From the NCBI RefSeq assembly GCF_004342985.1, contig NZ_SMBO01000001.1, positions 496,001-560,000 of the forward strand: a stretch of 64,000 nt of DNA. Direction: 5' to 3'. The notes beneath the pieces are model-generated. The model saw only the letters and a program-made list of their open reading frames with translations. It was not told the origin of the DNA and did no database searches. Shown one piece after another: positions 9,457 to 19,351 of this stretch (its first letter is position 1; each line of letters opens with the position of its first letter). Made by a program: the position numbers and the translations under genes. This stretch comes from Novosphingobium sp. PhB57 (lineage in GTDB: Bacteria > Pseudomonadota > Alphaproteobacteria > Sphingomonadales > Sphingomonadaceae).

Positions 9457-9903
9457 TCAGGCGGCGACGGTCTTCGGCTTGCGGCCGCGACGCGCGTTGG
9501 GCTTGCGACCCAGGCCGATCTTCTTCGCCAGTTCGCGGCGCTTCTCGGCATAGTTGGGGGCGACCATCGGATAGTCGGCGGGAAGGTTCCAGCGCGCGCG
9601 ATACTCTTCCGGGGTCATGTTGTAGTGCGTCATGAGGTGACGCTTCAGCATCTTGAGCTTCTTGCCGTCTTCCAGGCAGACGATGTAGTCGGGCTTGACC
9701 GAAGCACGCACCGAAACGGCGGGTTCAGGCTTTTCTTCTTCGACCACGGGGGCACCGCCAAGTCCTGCGAGGGCGCCGTAGACATTGGTGATGAGGGCGG
9801 GGAGATCCTCTACGCCGACACTGTTGTTGCTGACATGAGCAGCTACGATGTCCGACGTGAGCGTGATCAACGTCTCGTTGGCATCAGCCTGGATGGTTTC
9901 CAT
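9457..9903 (-). CDS. mucR: MucR/Ros family zinc-finger regulator
   Basis: 148-aa alphaproteobacterial regulator of exopolysaccharide, motility and cell-cycle genes; binds AT-rich promoters. The prokaryotic Cys2His2 finger is visible as IVCLEDGKKLKMLKRHLMTH, followed by NMTPEEYRARWNLP and a basic tail KIGLGRKPNARRGRKPK. ATG 9903 is chosen because AAGAGG lies upstream and the family starts this way; an in-frame ATG at 9978 adds 25 atypical residues. The AT-rich 9904-10051 region upstream is a plausible autoregulated promoter. Confidence 0.95.
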   Translation of the reverse strand: METIQADANETLITLTSDIVAAHVSNNSVGVEDLPALITNVYGALAGLGGAPVVEEEKPEPAVSVRASVKPDYIVCLEDGKKLKMLKRHLMTHYNMTPEEYRARWNLPADYPMVAPNYAEKRRELAKKIGLGRKPNARRGRKPKTVAA

Positions 9904-10051
9904 TATTTTACGACCTCTTTTTTGCGACCATTTTGGAATCGGCGGCCATTTAAGGCCTGCACTTGTCTTCTGAACCATTTTGTTCAGGAATTCAAGGTCT
10001 ATTAGAAGTCGTCCCTAATTGTGACAGTTGTAACATTAGGTATCGACATCT

Positions 10052-10525
10052 TTATTCAGAAGGCGGGCAACCAATGTCGCAAGCAAAGGTTAGTGCGTCG
10101 ATTCTGTCACCACCAGGTGTACGGTAGTACTCCCTGCGTTCGCCGATCTGGTAGAAACCGAAGGCGGAATAGAGCAGTTCCGCAGGGTTTCCTTTTCTCA
10201 TTTCAAGTAAAAGTCGTTTAGCTCCTCGCGCCGCTGCGGCAAGTCGAAGCGAGTCCAATATGGAGCGTCCAAGTCCTAGACGCCGATATTCGGGGTTCAC
10301 GGCCAGAAGCAGTAGTTCCTCTTCCTCGTAGCCGGTACGGGAAAGCGAAAAACCCGCCGCCGCTTCGTCTTCCGCGACAGGCGTTCCTTGCGCGGAAATG
10401 AGGAAATAGTGGCAATTCCCGAAGGCCAGGGCATCTTCGACCTGGCGCCGGTTCCAGGCTTCACCCCAGGCGGGTTCGAAAGCCTGCGCCATGACGGCCA
10501 TGATCCTGTCGAGATCGTCGATCAT
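10052..10525 (-). CDS. rimI: ribosomal-protein-alanine N-acetyltransferase RimI (GNAT)
   Basis: 157-aa GNAT acetyltransferase. The acetyl-CoA loop is NPEYRRLGLGRSIL (R/QxxGxG type), followed by GAKRLLLEMRKGNPAELLYSAFGF, the RimI-like stretch. Acts on the N-terminus of ribosomal protein S18 by family. ATG 10525 is supported by GAGG five bases upstream; this start lies 7 bp after the tsaB stop, and the tsaB-rimI order is the usual one. Confidence 0.9.
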   Translation of the reverse strand: MIDDLDRIMAVMAQAFEPAWGEAWNRRQVEDALAFGNCHYFLISAQGTPVAEDEAAAGFSLSRTGYEEEELLLLAVNPEYRRLGLGRSILDSLRLAAAARGAKRLLLEMRKGNPAELLYSAFGFYQIGERREYYRTPGGDRIDALTFACDIGCPPSE

Positions 10526-10532
10526 CGGCGCC

Positions 10533-11195
10533 TCAGTTTCCGGGAGCGGGAAGGCCGCCCGGCAGGCGCGCATCGGGTGCGCGGCCGTACAGAGGGCGGG
10601 TGTCGGATGTCAGGGCCGCGGCCGGCAGCAGCGGGAACGCGCGCGCATCGGGCCAGACGGGCAGGGCCGTGCCGCTTCCGCGCGCCGTGACGAGGGCTTC
10701 GGCCTGGGTGCCGGCGATCACGGTTTCGATTGCGCTTGCTGCGGCAGCTTCGGGCCGGAGCGACACGAGCGGACGGGCCACGTTGCCGTCGCCCGCGAAG
10801 CCTTCGATGAACCATTCCCCGTGCCCGCCGGTCATGGCCACGCCCACGGGGACGTTGCCCGCCTGGTCGCGCGCGATCGCGGCAACCATGGCCAGCGTCG
10901 AGTAGCCGGCTATCTCGGAGCCCCATGCGAGGGCGAGCGCGCGCGCCGCAGCCAGGCCCACGCGCACGCCGGTGAAGCTGCCGGGGCCGAGTGCCGCCAC
11001 GATGCGCGGCGCGCGGCCACGATCGGGAAGGGCGGCGATCATCGGTACGAGGGCTTCGGCGTGGCCGCGGCCCAGCATGCGAAACTCGCCCGCCACCAGC
11101 CTGTCGCCATCGAAAAGCGCGACCGAGCAGGCCTCGGTCGCGCTATCGATCACCAGTGTCAGGCCGCCGAAAGGCGCATCTGTCGCTTCCGTCAT
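10533..11195 (-). CDS. tsaB: tRNA threonylcarbamoyladenosine biosynthesis protein TsaB
   Basis: Partner of TsaD in the complex that makes t6A37 in ANN-decoding tRNAs. 220 aa; the ASKHA N-terminal motif LVIDSATEACSVALFDG and the helix ALGPGSFTGVRVGLAAARALA are diagnostic. Starts at ATG 11195, 22 bp behind nfuA, and is followed by rimI, a classic arrangement. Confidence 0.95.
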   Translation of the reverse strand: MTEATDAPFGGLTLVIDSATEACSVALFDGDRLVAGEFRMLGRGHAEALVPMIAALPDRGRAPRIVAALGPGSFTGVRVGLAAARALALAWGSEIAGYSTLAMVAAIARDQAGNVPVGVAMTGGHGEWFIEGFAGDGNVARPLVSLRPEAAAASAIETVIAGTQAEALVTARGSGTALPVWPDARAFPLLPAAALTSDTRPLYGRAPDARLPGGLPAPGN

Positions 11196-11217
11196 GTCTG
11201 GTCAGTCGTTCCCGGGA

Positions 11218-11796
11218 TCAGGCGGCGCGGACTTCGGTGACTTCGGGGACGTAATGCTTCAGCAGGCTTTCGATGCCGTGCTTGAGCGTCGCACTGGAGG
11301 AGGGGCAGCCCGAGCAGGCGCCCTGCATGGCGAGGTAGACCACGCCGTCGCGGTAGCCGCGATAGACGATGTCGCCGCCGTCGTTGGCCACGGCGGGGCG
11401 GACGCGGGTTTCGATCAGGTCCTTGATCTGCTCGACGATGTCGGCATCGGCCGGATCGTCACCATAGTCGGCATCCTCTTCGGCCGGAACCGAGAAGCCG
11501 CTGGCATCGCCGCCGGAAAACAGCGGGGCTTCCGATACGAAATGGTCGAGCAGGATCGAGACGACCTGCGGCTTGAGGTCGGACCACTCCGCGCCGGGCG
11601 CGGCGGTCACCGAAACGAAGCCCTGGCCGAAGAACACGCCGGTCACGTCGCCCAGGTCGAACAGCGCCTGCGCCAGCGGCGAGACTTCCGCGTCTTCGGG
11701 CGAAGTGAATTCGCGGGTGCCGGACGCCATGACCTGCCGTCCGGGCAGGAACTTGAGCGTGGCGGGATTGGGCGTGGCTTCGGTTTCGATATACAT
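11218..11796 (-). CDS. nfuA: Fe-S cluster carrier NfuA/NifU family protein
   Basis: Delivers iron-sulfur clusters to target proteins. 192 aa with an Nfu_N scaffold domain (MYIETEATPNPATLKFLPG onward, residues 1-90) and a C-terminal NifU domain carrying the cluster Cys pair in GACSGCPSSSATLKHGIE. The acidic linker near residues 105-115 separates the two. First gene of the nfuA-tsaB-rimI run. Confidence 0.94.
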   Translation of the reverse strand: MYIETEATPNPATLKFLPGRQVMASGTREFTSPEDAEVSPLAQALFDLGDVTGVFFGQGFVSVTAAPGAEWSDLKPQVVSILLDHFVSEAPLFSGGDASGFSVPAEEDADYGDDPADADIVEQIKDLIETRVRPAVANDGGDIVYRGYRDGVVYLAMQGACSGCPSSSATLKHGIESLLKHYVPEVTEVRAA

Positions 11797-11996
11797 GATC
11801 CACGCGATTTAGGTGCTGCGCGGATAGGGTCAAGTCCACAAGCCGCAATTGACTTTGCGCGGCGCGGGAACAAGGCTGCGATTTGCCTCTTTCTAAGCCG
11901 CGACTTCACACGCTTGAATCCCCTGACGACCGGCGCTTCCTAATCACCGGCGCTATTCACTGGCCCTTAATCGAACCGGAACCTATACCCCTCCCG

Positions 11997-14927
11997 ATGA
12001 CGAAATCTTCGCGCGCCGCCCGCTCGCTCGCTTGCCTGCTCCTGCTGGCTCCCCTCCCGGTTCAGTCCGTTCTGGCGCAAGTGCCGAACGCCCCGGCTCC
12101 GGCGGCGGACACGCTGCCCGGAGACAGCAATCCGTGGCTCTATCGCGGCAGCGACATTCCGCGCGATCCCGAATGGCATTTCGGTGAGCTGCCGAACGGC
12201 CTCAAATATGCCGTGCGCCGCAACGGTGTGCCGCCGGGGCAGGTTTCGATCCGCATCCGTGTCGATGCCGGTTCGCTCTACGAAACCGATTCGGAGCGCG
12301 GCTATGCGCACTTGCTGGAACACATGCTGTTCCGCCAGTCCAAGTACATTCCGGAAGGCACGGCCATTGCCGCCTTCCAGCGCCTGGGCGCGACCTTCGG
12401 TAGTGATACCAATGCCGTGACCTCGACCACGCAGACCGTGTTCAAGCTCGACCTGCCCAACGCGACGCCCACTTCGCTGGACGAGACGTTCAAGCTGATG
12501 AGCGGCATGGTGACGGCGCCGACGCTGTCGGCCTCCAACCTCAAGTCCGACTTGCCCATCGTGCTGGCCGAAATGCGCGAGCGGGGCGGCGCCGCCAAGC
12601 GTGTGCAGGATGCCATGCAGAAGACGCTCTATGCCGGGCAGCCGCTCTCCGTGCGCGAGCCGATCGGTACGGTGGAATCGCTGACTTCGGCAACGCCTAC
12701 CTCGGTGCGCGCCTTCTATTCGCGCTGGTATCGCCCTGACAACGTGGCGGTGATCGTCGCGGGCGATGCCGATCCGGCCACGCTGGAAAGCTACGTGAAG
12801 AAGTGGTTCGCGGACTGGAAGGCCAATGGCAAGCTGAGCCAGGCGCCCAGCTTCGGCGATCCGGTCGCGCCCAAGGATGCCGATCGCAGCAATCCCGTCG
12901 GCGAGACGAAAGTGCTGGTCGAGCCCGACCTGCCGCCTTCGCTGATGTATGCCATCTTGCGCCCGTGGCGTCAGGTTACGGACAATATCGTCTATAACCA
13001 GGGCCTTATGGTCGATTCCATTGCCCAGGCCGTAATCAACCGCCGTCTCGAATCGAAAGCGCGGGCCGGTGGCAGCTTCCTCTCGGCTTCGGTGAACCAG
13101 GACGATGTCTCGCGGTCGGCCGACGCCACTTTCGTGTCGGTGACGCCGCTCGGCGATGACTGGGAGGCGGCCTTGCGCGATGTGCGCGCCGTGATCGCGG
13201 ATGCCACGACCAAGCCACCCACGCAGGCCGAGATCGACCGCGAAGTGGCCGAACTGGATGTCGCATTCCAGGTTCCGGTCGAGCAGCAGCGCATCCTGCC
13301 GGGCTCGAAGCTGGCCGACGACATGGTCAATGCGCTCGACATCCGCGAAACGGTGGCCGCGCCGAACGACGTGCTGCGCATCTTCCGCGAATCGAAGCAC
13401 TTGTTCACGCCCGCGGACGTGCTCAAGCACACGCAGCAGCTGTTCAACGGAACGGTGACGCGGGCGCTGTTCACGACGCAGAAGGAAGGCGGCGCTACCG
13501 ACCAGTCGCTCCGCTCCGCCTTGCTCCAGCCCATCAAGCCCGATGCCTCGATCCGCACCGCCGGTAATGAAAAGCCGGTGTCCTTCGAGAAGCTGCCCGC
13601 CATCGGCGCGCCTCACAAGGCGACCGCCCAGACCTCGACGGGACTGCTCGATATCGAGCAACTGACTTTCGCCAATGGCGTGAAGGCCCTGCTCTGGCCG
13701 GTTCAGGAAGAGCCCGGCCGCGTCACCGTGAAAGTGCGCTTCGGCGGCGGCAAGCGTTCGATCGACCCCAAGGACGCGCCCTATATCGCGCTGGGCGAGT
13801 TCGCGCTCGTCGGCTCGGGCCTGGCCACGCTTGGCCAGGAGGATCTCGACCGCATTTCGACCGGGCGCAAGATGGGCTTCGACTTCGAAGTGCAGGACGC
13901 CAGCTTCCAGTTCCAGGCGGAAACGCGCCCGCAGGACCTGGCGGACCAGCTCTACCTCTTCGCGGCCAAGCTCGATCTTCCGCGCTGGGATCCGCAGCCG
14001 CTGGTCCGCGCCAAGGCCGCGGCGAAGATCCAGTATGCCACTTACTCCACCTCGCCGCAGGGCGTGCTGAACCGCGACCTGGAATTCTACCAGCGCGGCC
14101 AGGATCCGCGCTTTGCAACGCCGAAGCCCGAAGCGATCGAGAAGACCACGGCGGCCGGGTTCAAGAAAGTCTGGAGCAAGGCGCTTGCCAGCGGCCCGGT
14201 CGAAGTCCAGATCTATGGCGATTTCGACAAGGCTTCCACCATCGCCGCGCTGGAAAAGACTTTCGGCGCGCTCAAGCCGCGCACGCCGGCGCCTTCCACC
14301 GCGAACCTGGCGGATGTCACCGTGCCCAAGCCTTCGGACACGCCCATCGTGCTGCAGCACCATGGCGATCCCGACCAGGCGGCGGCGGTTATCTCCTGGC
14401 CGACCGGCGGCGGCTCTATGGGCATCCGCGAATCGCGTCAGCTTGAAATCCTGACGCAGCTCTTCACCAACCGCCTGCTCGATGCAGTGCGCGAGAAGCT
14501 GGGCGTGGCCTATGCGCCTTACGTCTATTCGCAGTGGCCCGTGGACATGGCGGCCGGCGGTTCGATCACCGCCATGGCGCAGCTCGACCCCAAGTCGACC
14601 AAGGTGTTCTTCCAGACCGCGGACGAGATCGCGCAGGATCTCATCAACAATCCGCCGACGGCGCAGGAACTGGCGCTTGTGACCGAGCCGATGCGTCAGC
14701 AGGTGACGCGCGCGGCATCCAGCACCTCGTTCTTCATGGGCCAGCTGGAAGGTGCGACGTACGATCCCTCGCGCATCGGCACCGTTCGCACGATCCTCTA
14801 CGATTATACCGCCACGACGCCGCAGCAGATGCAGGCGCTAGCCGCCCGCTATCTCGGCAAGAACAATTCGTGGCAGCTGGAGGTCATGCCGGAAGGCAAG
14901 GCTGTCGGCGCGGTCGCCGTAAAGTAG
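11997..14927 (+). CDS. exported M16 family metallopeptidase (insulinase/pitrilysin type)
   Basis: 976-aa zinc peptidase, probably periplasmic: signal peptide MTKSSRAARSLACLLLLAPL ending near VLAQ. The inverted zinc motif HLLEH lies in GYAHLLEHMLF near residue 100, with the supporting Glu further on (SGNV-type region RAFYSRWYRPDNVAVIVAGD follows). Two M16 halves are present; the C-terminal half lacks a zinc motif, as usual. ATG 11997 gives a clean signal peptide; an in-frame ATG at 11883 would add 38 residues. Substrate unknown. Confidence 0.9.
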   Translation: MTKSSRAARSLACLLLLAPLPVQSVLAQVPNAPAPAADTLPGDSNPWLYRGSDIPRDPEWHFGELPNGLKYAVRRNGVPPGQVSIRIRVDAGSLYETDSERGYAHLLEHMLFRQSKYIPEGTAIAAFQRLGATFGSDTNAVTSTTQTVFKLDLPNATPTSLDETFKLMSGMVTAPTLSASNLKSDLPIVLAEMRERGGAAKRVQDAMQKTLYAGQPLSVREPIGTVESLTSATPTSVRAFYSRWYRPDNVAVIVAGDADPATLESYVKKWFADWKANGKLSQAPSFGDPVAPKDADRSNPVGETKVLVEPDLPPSLMYAILRPWRQVTDNIVYNQGLMVDSIAQAVINRRLESKARAGGSFLSASVNQDDVSRSADATFVSVTPLGDDWEAALRDVRAVIADATTKPPTQAEIDREVAELDVAFQVPVEQQRILPGSKLADDMVNALDIRETVAAPNDVLRIFRESKHLFTPADVLKHTQQLFNGTVTRALFTTQKEGGATDQSLRSALLQPIKPDASIRTAGNEKPVSFEKLPAIGAPHKATAQTSTGLLDIEQLTFANGVKALLWPVQEEPGRVTVKVRFGGGKRSIDPKDAPYIALGEFALVGSGLATLGQEDLDRISTGRKMGFDFEVQDASFQFQAETRPQDLADQLYLFAAKLDLPRWDPQPLVRAKAAAKIQYATYSTSPQGVLNRDLEFYQRGQDPRFATPKPEAIEKTTAAGFKKVWSKALASGPVEVQIYGDFDKASTIAALEKTFGALKPRTPAPSTANLADVTVPKPSDTPIVLQHHGDPDQAAAVISWPTGGGSMGIRESRQLEILTQLFTNRLLDAVREKLGVAYAPYVYSQWPVDMAAGGSITAMAQLDPKSTKVFFQTADEIAQDLINNPPTAQELALVTEPMRQQVTRAASSTSFFMGQLEGATYDPSRIGTVRTILYDYTATTPQQMQALAARYLGKNNSWQLEVMPEGKAVGAVAVK

Positions 14928-14944
14928 GATCAGGTCGAACGCGG

Positions 14945-14981
14945 GGCAGGATTGTTCGCAAGTTACGCGCGCAATCCTGCC
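14945..14981 (+). terminator. hairpin after the M16 peptidase gene
   Basis: Perfect 10-bp inverted repeat GGCAGGATTG/CAATCCTGCC, 18 bp past the stop. Followed by a T-rich stretch (CTTGTTTCG), so a factor-independent terminator is plausible. Confidence 0.55.
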
Positions 14982-15167
14982 TGCGACACCTTGTTTCGCC
15001 GCGCCGGGGCGTTGAAGGCGCAATCGATCACCGTGATCGTCTAAACCGGCTTTGCAAAAATTGCCCGGGGAGGCTATGGCCCGCCCCTTGTTTGCGGTTC
15101 TTGCCGGTTTGGCCCCATGCATTCGGCGCGGGGAGAGAGGGCGAAGGAACCGCCGGGAGTACGTAAC

Positions 15168-16541
15168 GTGGCTAGCAATTGGACCCCGGAAAGCTGGAAG
15201 GCTCAGGAAGCCCGCCATCTTCCGGTATACGGCGATGCGGAGAAGCTGGGCGAGGTTGAGGCCACGCTTGCGAAGTTTCCGCCGCTGGTCTTTGCGGGCG
15301 AGGCGCGTGCTCTGAAGGCGGATCTCGCCGAAGTCGCCGCCGGTCGCGGTTTCCTGCTCCAGGGCGGGGACTGCGCGGAAAGCTTCGCCGAATTCAGCGC
15401 AGACAATATTCGCGATTCCTTCCGCGTGCTGCTGCAGATGGCGGTCGTGCTGACTTTCGCCAGCAAGCAGCCGGTGGTGAAGCTGGGCCGCATGGCGGGC
15501 CAGTTCGCCAAGCCGCGCTCGGCCCAGACCGAGACGATCGGCGGCATGGAACTGCCCAGCTACTTCGGCGACATCATCAACGGCATCGAGTTCGAGCCGG
15601 AAACGCGCCGCAACGATCCGGAGCGGATGCTGAAGGCCTATGGCCAGTCCTCGGCCACGCTGAACCTGCTGCGCGCTTTTGCGCATGGCGGTTATGCGAA
15701 CCTGCGCCAGGTTCACCAGTGGACGATGGAGCACATCAACCGCAGCCCCTGGGGCCAGAAGTTCGAACAGATGGCCGACCGCATCGGCGAGGCGCTGGAC
15801 TTCATGGCGGCCTGCGGCGTGGACCCGACTTCGGTTCCCCAGCTTCAGGGCACCGAGTTCTACACCAGCCACGAAGCGCTGCTGCTGCCCTATGAGCAGG
15901 CGCTGACCCGCCGCGATTCGCTGACCGGCGACTGGTACGACTGTTCGGCCCACATGCTGTGGATCGGCGACCGCACGCGCTTCGAAGGCTCGGCCCATGT
16001 CGAATACTTGCGCGGCGTCGGCAATCCGATCGGCATGAAGTGCGGACCCAGCCTCGAGCCCGACGCGCTGCTGCGCATGCTCGATACGCTGAACCCGGCA
16101 CGCGAGCCGGGCCGCATGACGCTCATCAGCCGTTATGGCTATGACAAGGTCGAGGCCGGCCTGCCCAAGCTGGTGCGCGCGGTAAAGGCCGAAGGTCATC
16201 CGGTGGTGTGGTCGTGCGACCCGATGCACGGCAATGTCATCAAGGCCGAAAGCGGCTTCAAGACCCGTCCGTTCGACCGCATCCTGGCCGAAGTGCGCGG
16301 CTTCTTCGCCGTCCACCGCGCCGAGGGTACGCATGCCGGCGGTATCCATATCGAGATGACCGGCCAGGACGTGACCGAATGCACCGGCGGCGCCATCGCC
16401 ATCACTGACGAGGCGCTGAAGGACCGCTATCACACGCACTGCGATCCCCGTCTCAACGGTGCGCAGTCGATCGAACTCGCTTTCGAGATTGCCGACCTGC
16501 TCAACCTGGAAGCGACGGAGCGGCAGAAGCAGGCGGCCTGA
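15168..16541 (+). CDS. aroG: class II 3-deoxy-7-phosphoheptulonate synthase
   Basis: First enzyme of the shikimate pathway: PEP + erythrose-4-phosphate to DAHP. 457 aa, plant/mycobacterial class II type: N-terminal [17 protein letters not shown] near residue 68, the [10 protein letters not shown] phosphate site, [19 protein letters not shown], KCGPSL, and the metal/catalytic C-terminal run [23 protein letters not shown] 15168 is preferred over ATG 15117 because GGGAG sits 9 nt upstream and the family starts at this point. A 240-bp leader region precedes it. Confidence 0.96.
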   Translation: MASNWTPESWKAQEARHLPVYGDAEKLGEVEATLAKFPPLVFAGEARALKADLAEVAAGRGFLLQGGDCAESFAEFSADNIRDSFRVLLQMAVVLTFASKQPVVKLGRMAGQFAKPRSAQTETIGGMELPSYFGDIINGIEFEPETRRNDPERMLKAYGQSSATLNLLRAFAHGGYANLRQVHQWTMEHINRSPWGQKFEQMADRIGEALDFMAACGVDPTSVPQLQGTEFYTSHEALLLPYEQALTRRDSLTGDWYDCSAHMLWIGDRTRFEGSAHVEYLRGVGNPIGMKCGPSLEPDALLRMLDTLNPAREPGRMTLISRYGYDKVEAGLPKLVRAVKAEGHPVVWSCDPMHGNVIKAESGFKTRPFDRILAEVRGFFAVHRAEGTHAGGIHIEMTGQDVTECTGGAIAITDEALKDRYHTHCDPRLNGAQSIELAFEIADLLNLEATERQKQAA

Positions 16542-16567
16542 AACCACTGCTTTCGATAAAATTGCGC

Positions 16568-16600
16568 GGGCAGGAAAGTCTTGGCTTTCCTGCCCGTTTT
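16568..16600 (+). terminator. rho-independent terminator after aroG
   Basis: Perfect 11-bp stem GGGCAGGAAAG/CTTTCCTGCCC with a 6-nt loop followed by GTTTTCTT, 27 bp past the aroG stop. Confidence 0.85.
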
Positions 16601-16632
16601 CTTGCCGGAAGCCTGAGCGGTGGGACCGAAGC

Positions 16633-16842
16633 TCAGGTGCAGGGTTGGCAGGCGGCGGATCGGCTTTCCCGCACTTGCGCGCGCAGCGCTTCGATCTGGG
16701 CCGCCTGACGACGCATCACCGCGGCGGCCTGAAGCATGGTCGCCTCCGCTGTGGACCATTCCTTCACGGAACCGCCCAGCGCCGCCCACATTTCGAGCGT
16801 CTGCGCCAATGCCTTGACTTCGGCTTCGTCCACCGCCCTCAT
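16633..16842 (-). CDS. small hypothetical protein, helical
   Basis: 69-aa predicted protein, Ala/Glu-rich and likely helical (AEVKALAQTLEMWAALGG, then MRRQAAQIEALRAQVRES as a short coiled coil), ending in a Cys pair ACQPCT. The composition and heptad pattern look like a real protein, and the frame stays open on the opposite strand from aroG's terminator. The start ATG 16842 has only a weak GGGG upstream; a GTG four codons on is possible. I do not recognise the family. Confidence 0.5.
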   Translation of the reverse strand: MRAVDEAEVKALAQTLEMWAALGGSVKEWSTAEATMLQAAAVMRRQAAQIEALRAQVRESRSAACQPCT

Positions 16843-17043
16843 CCCCGGCGCCCAGACGGGCCGCCGTGCAAAATTGATTGTAGCGGGGCGGGACTCTTCC
16901 TTCAGCTCCGCAAAATCGATGCGAATTCTACGAAAAGCCGATAGGCTTGGACGAGCGTCGTCCGTCCTGACGGCTCTTGAGCAGCCTGTTTGGAATGCCG
17001 GGGGCAACGGATTGGCGGGATGTTTCGGTGGGGAGGGGGCGTC

Positions 17044-17316
17044 ATGAAGAAGTTCGCGTTTCTTGCGCTGGGCGTGGTTTTCGCGGCCGGGACTCCGGCC
17101 TTGGCAAAGGGCCCCGCGGCGTCCGAAAGGGCGGCCGAGAAGAAGCCGGGGATGGACCAGGCCGATCCGATCGAATGCCGCAAGTTCCAGGAAATCGGGT
17201 CGCGCCTTAAGATCAAGCGGATCTGCATGTCCCGCAGTGAGTGGGCGGCCCAGGCGCGCGAAGACCGGATGAACATAGAGCGTTCGCAAGTGGCACGGGG
17301 ACTTGGTCCCACCTGA
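17044..17316 (+). CDS. small exported protein of unknown function
   Basis: 90 aa with a clear signal peptide (MKKFAFLALGVVFAAG... cleaved near ALA-KG) and a charged mature part with two Cys, PIECRKFQEIGSRLKIKRIC, then MSRSEWAAQAREDRMNIERS. GGAGGGGG precedes the ATG. The Cys/Arg-rich motif looks conserved and I believe similar proteins occur widely in sphingomonads, but I know no function. Probably periplasmic. Confidence 0.75.
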   Translation: MKKFAFLALGVVFAAGTPALAKGPAASERAAEKKPGMDQADPIECRKFQEIGSRLKIKRICMSRSEWAAQAREDRMNIERSQVARGLGPT

Positions 17317-17407
17317 ATCCTGCCGCGCAAGTGGGATGCTCTATCCGGTGGAGATCGGTTGAGAACCCGCTTGACCGCTCGAAATGCACGGGCCACCAAA
17401 CGGGTCC

Positions 17408-19306
17408 ATGACAAAACATTTCCGGATCGCCGCGGGCCTCGCAGTTGCGCCGTTCGCTCTTGCCGCCGCATCGCATCTCTCGGCGGCGCCGCCCACCGAT
17501 ACGATGATGAACGAGCAGGTCGGCTCGTATGACTGGGTGCGCCCGCAGGCGGATTATATCCGCCGCGAAGTGATGATCCCGATGCGCGACGGCAAGAAGC
17601 TGTTCACGGTCATCGTCATGCGCAAGGGCACGAAGGACGGGCCGATCCTGCTCAGCCGCACGCCCTACAATGCCGGCGGCATGACCAGCCGCAACCGCAG
17701 CCAGAAGATCGAGGAAATCCTTCCGATCATGGACGCGGACTTCGTCAACGATGGTTATATCCGCGTCTATCAGGACGTGCGCGGGCTGGACGGCTCCGAA
17801 GGCGACTACGTGATGAACCGGCCGCTGCGCGGGCCGCTCAACAAGACCAAGGTCGACCATGCCACCGACGCCTACGATACCATCGACTGGCTGGTGAAGA
17901 ACGTGAAGGAGAGCAACGGGAAAGTCGGCATCACCGGCTCGTCCTACCTCGGGTTCACCTCCCTGATGGCGCTGATCGATCCGCATCCGGCGCTCAAGGC
18001 TGCCGTGCCCCAGAGCCCGATGGTCGATGGCTGGATGGGCGACGACTGGTTCCATAACGGCGCCTTCCGCATGTTCGGTTTCGACTACGACCTGGTCCAG
18101 ACCGTCAAGAAGGGCGGGGGCGCGGTGCCCAAGGGCACCGGCGACGAATATCAGGCCTATCTGGAAGCCGGTTCGGCCATGGATTATGCCAAGGCGTACG
18201 GCCTGCTGGACCTTCCGGTGGTCCGCAAGGTGCTGGAGCATCCCAGCTACGACGCCTGGTGGCAGGGTCAGGCCGTGGACAAGCTGCTGGGCGCGCGCAA
18301 GCTGACGGTGCCGACCATGCTGGTCGTCGGTCAATGGGACCAGGAAGACAGCTACGGCGCCCCGGCCGTCTATCAGGCGCTCAAGGCCAACGGCACGCCC
18401 AGCGAGATGGTCAGCCTGGCCATCGGCCCCTGGCGCCATTCCCAGGTCAATTACGAGGCGCGCGAACTGGGCCCGCTCAAGTGGGAAGGCGATACCGGTG
18501 CACAGTTCCGCCAGCGCTACATGAAGCCGTTCTTCGACTGCCACCTGAAGACCGATGCCCCGAAGTGCGATACCCCGCCGGTCGTGACTTACGCCACGGG
18601 CGAGAACCGCTGGGAAGTATCGCAAAGCTGGCCCGCAGGCAGCTACACGCCGCTCTACCTCGCGGCGAACTACGGCCTTTCGTGGAGCAAGCCGGCGGCG
18701 GGCAGCGACAGCTACGTTTCCGACCCGGCCAAGCCCGTGCCGCTGCTGCCGCGCCCCGTCCACATGCAGGGCGAGGAATGGAAGACATGGCTCGTCCACG
18801 ACCAGCGCTTCGTCGACGGCCGCACCGATGTGCTGAGTTACAGCACCGGCGTGCTGGACAGGCCCGTCCATATCAAGGGCGCACCCAAGGTCGAGCTTCA
18901 TGCTTCCACCAGCGGGCAGGACAGCGATTACGTGGTCAAGCTGATCGACGTCTATCCGCAGGAGAACTCGGCCAATCCCGCCCTGGCCGGCTATCAACTC
19001 GGCATCGGCATCGAGATCTTCCGGGGCCGCTACGTCCACGGTTTCGACAAGCCGCAACCCCTTGAGCCGGGCAAGGGCTACAAGTTCCAGTGGTCGCTGC
19101 CCAATGTCGATCACGTGTTCCTGCCGGGACACAAGATCATGGTGCAGGTGCAGTCCAGCCTGTTCCCGCTTTACGACCGCAACCCGCAGTCCTGGGTATC
19201 CTCCATCATGGAAGCCAGGCCCAGCGACTATGTGAAGGCGACGGAAACCGTGACGTACGGCGGCGATGCGGCGAGTGCCGTGTGGCTTCCGGTTGCTGGT
19301 GACTAA
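17408..19306 (+). CDS. CocE/NonD family (X-Pro dipeptidyl-peptidase, S15) hydrolase, exported
   Basis: 632-aa serine hydrolase with a signal peptide (about residues 1-28, ending SHLSAAPP). The alpha/beta core has the nucleophile in ITGSSYLGFTS (Ser179); the Asp and His of the triad lie in VGQWDQEDSYGA and AIGPWRHSQVN. The C-terminal jelly-roll domain (from about residue 430) is typical of glutaryl-7-ACA acylase and cocaine-esterase relatives. ATG 17408 gives the clean signal peptide; ATG 17384 is also in frame. Natural substrate unknown (amide or ester). Confidence 0.87.
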   Translation: MTKHFRIAAGLAVAPFALAAASHLSAAPPTDTMMNEQVGSYDWVRPQADYIRREVMIPMRDGKKLFTVIVMRKGTKDGPILLSRTPYNAGGMTSRNRSQKIEEILPIMDADFVNDGYIRVYQDVRGLDGSEGDYVMNRPLRGPLNKTKVDHATDAYDTIDWLVKNVKESNGKVGITGSSYLGFTSLMALIDPHPALKAAVPQSPMVDGWMGDDWFHNGAFRMFGFDYDLVQTVKKGGGAVPKGTGDEYQAYLEAGSAMDYAKAYGLLDLPVVRKVLEHPSYDAWWQGQAVDKLLGARKLTVPTMLVVGQWDQEDSYGAPAVYQALKANGTPSEMVSLAIGPWRHSQVNYEARELGPLKWEGDTGAQFRQRYMKPFFDCHLKTDAPKCDTPPVVTYATGENRWEVSQSWPAGSYTPLYLAANYGLSWSKPAAGSDSYVSDPAKPVPLLPRPVHMQGEEWKTWLVHDQRFVDGRTDVLSYSTGVLDRPVHIKGAPKVELHASTSGQDSDYVVKLIDVYPQENSANPALAGYQLGIGIEIFRGRYVHGFDKPQPLEPGKGYKFQWSLPNVDHVFLPGHKIMVQVQSSLFPLYDRNPQSWVSSIMEARPSDYVKATETVTYGGDAASAVWLPVAGD

Positions 19307-19314
19307 GCAAACGG

Positions 19315-19343
19315 CCTCGTTCCGGACCCGATCCGGGACGAGG
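19315..19343. terminator. bidirectional hairpin between convergent genes
   Basis: 12-bp stem CCTCGTTCCGGA/TCCGGGACGAGG (one wobble pair) with a 5-nt loop, lying between the converging CocE and ClC genes. Confidence 0.6.
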
Positions 19344-19351
19344 TCACGCGG

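Noticed and set aside
16843-17289. N-terminal extension of the small minus-strand protein at 16633 to give 218 aa
   Set aside because: The extension overlaps the well-supported exported protein gene at 17044 and has low-quality composition; only the last 69 residues look protein-like.
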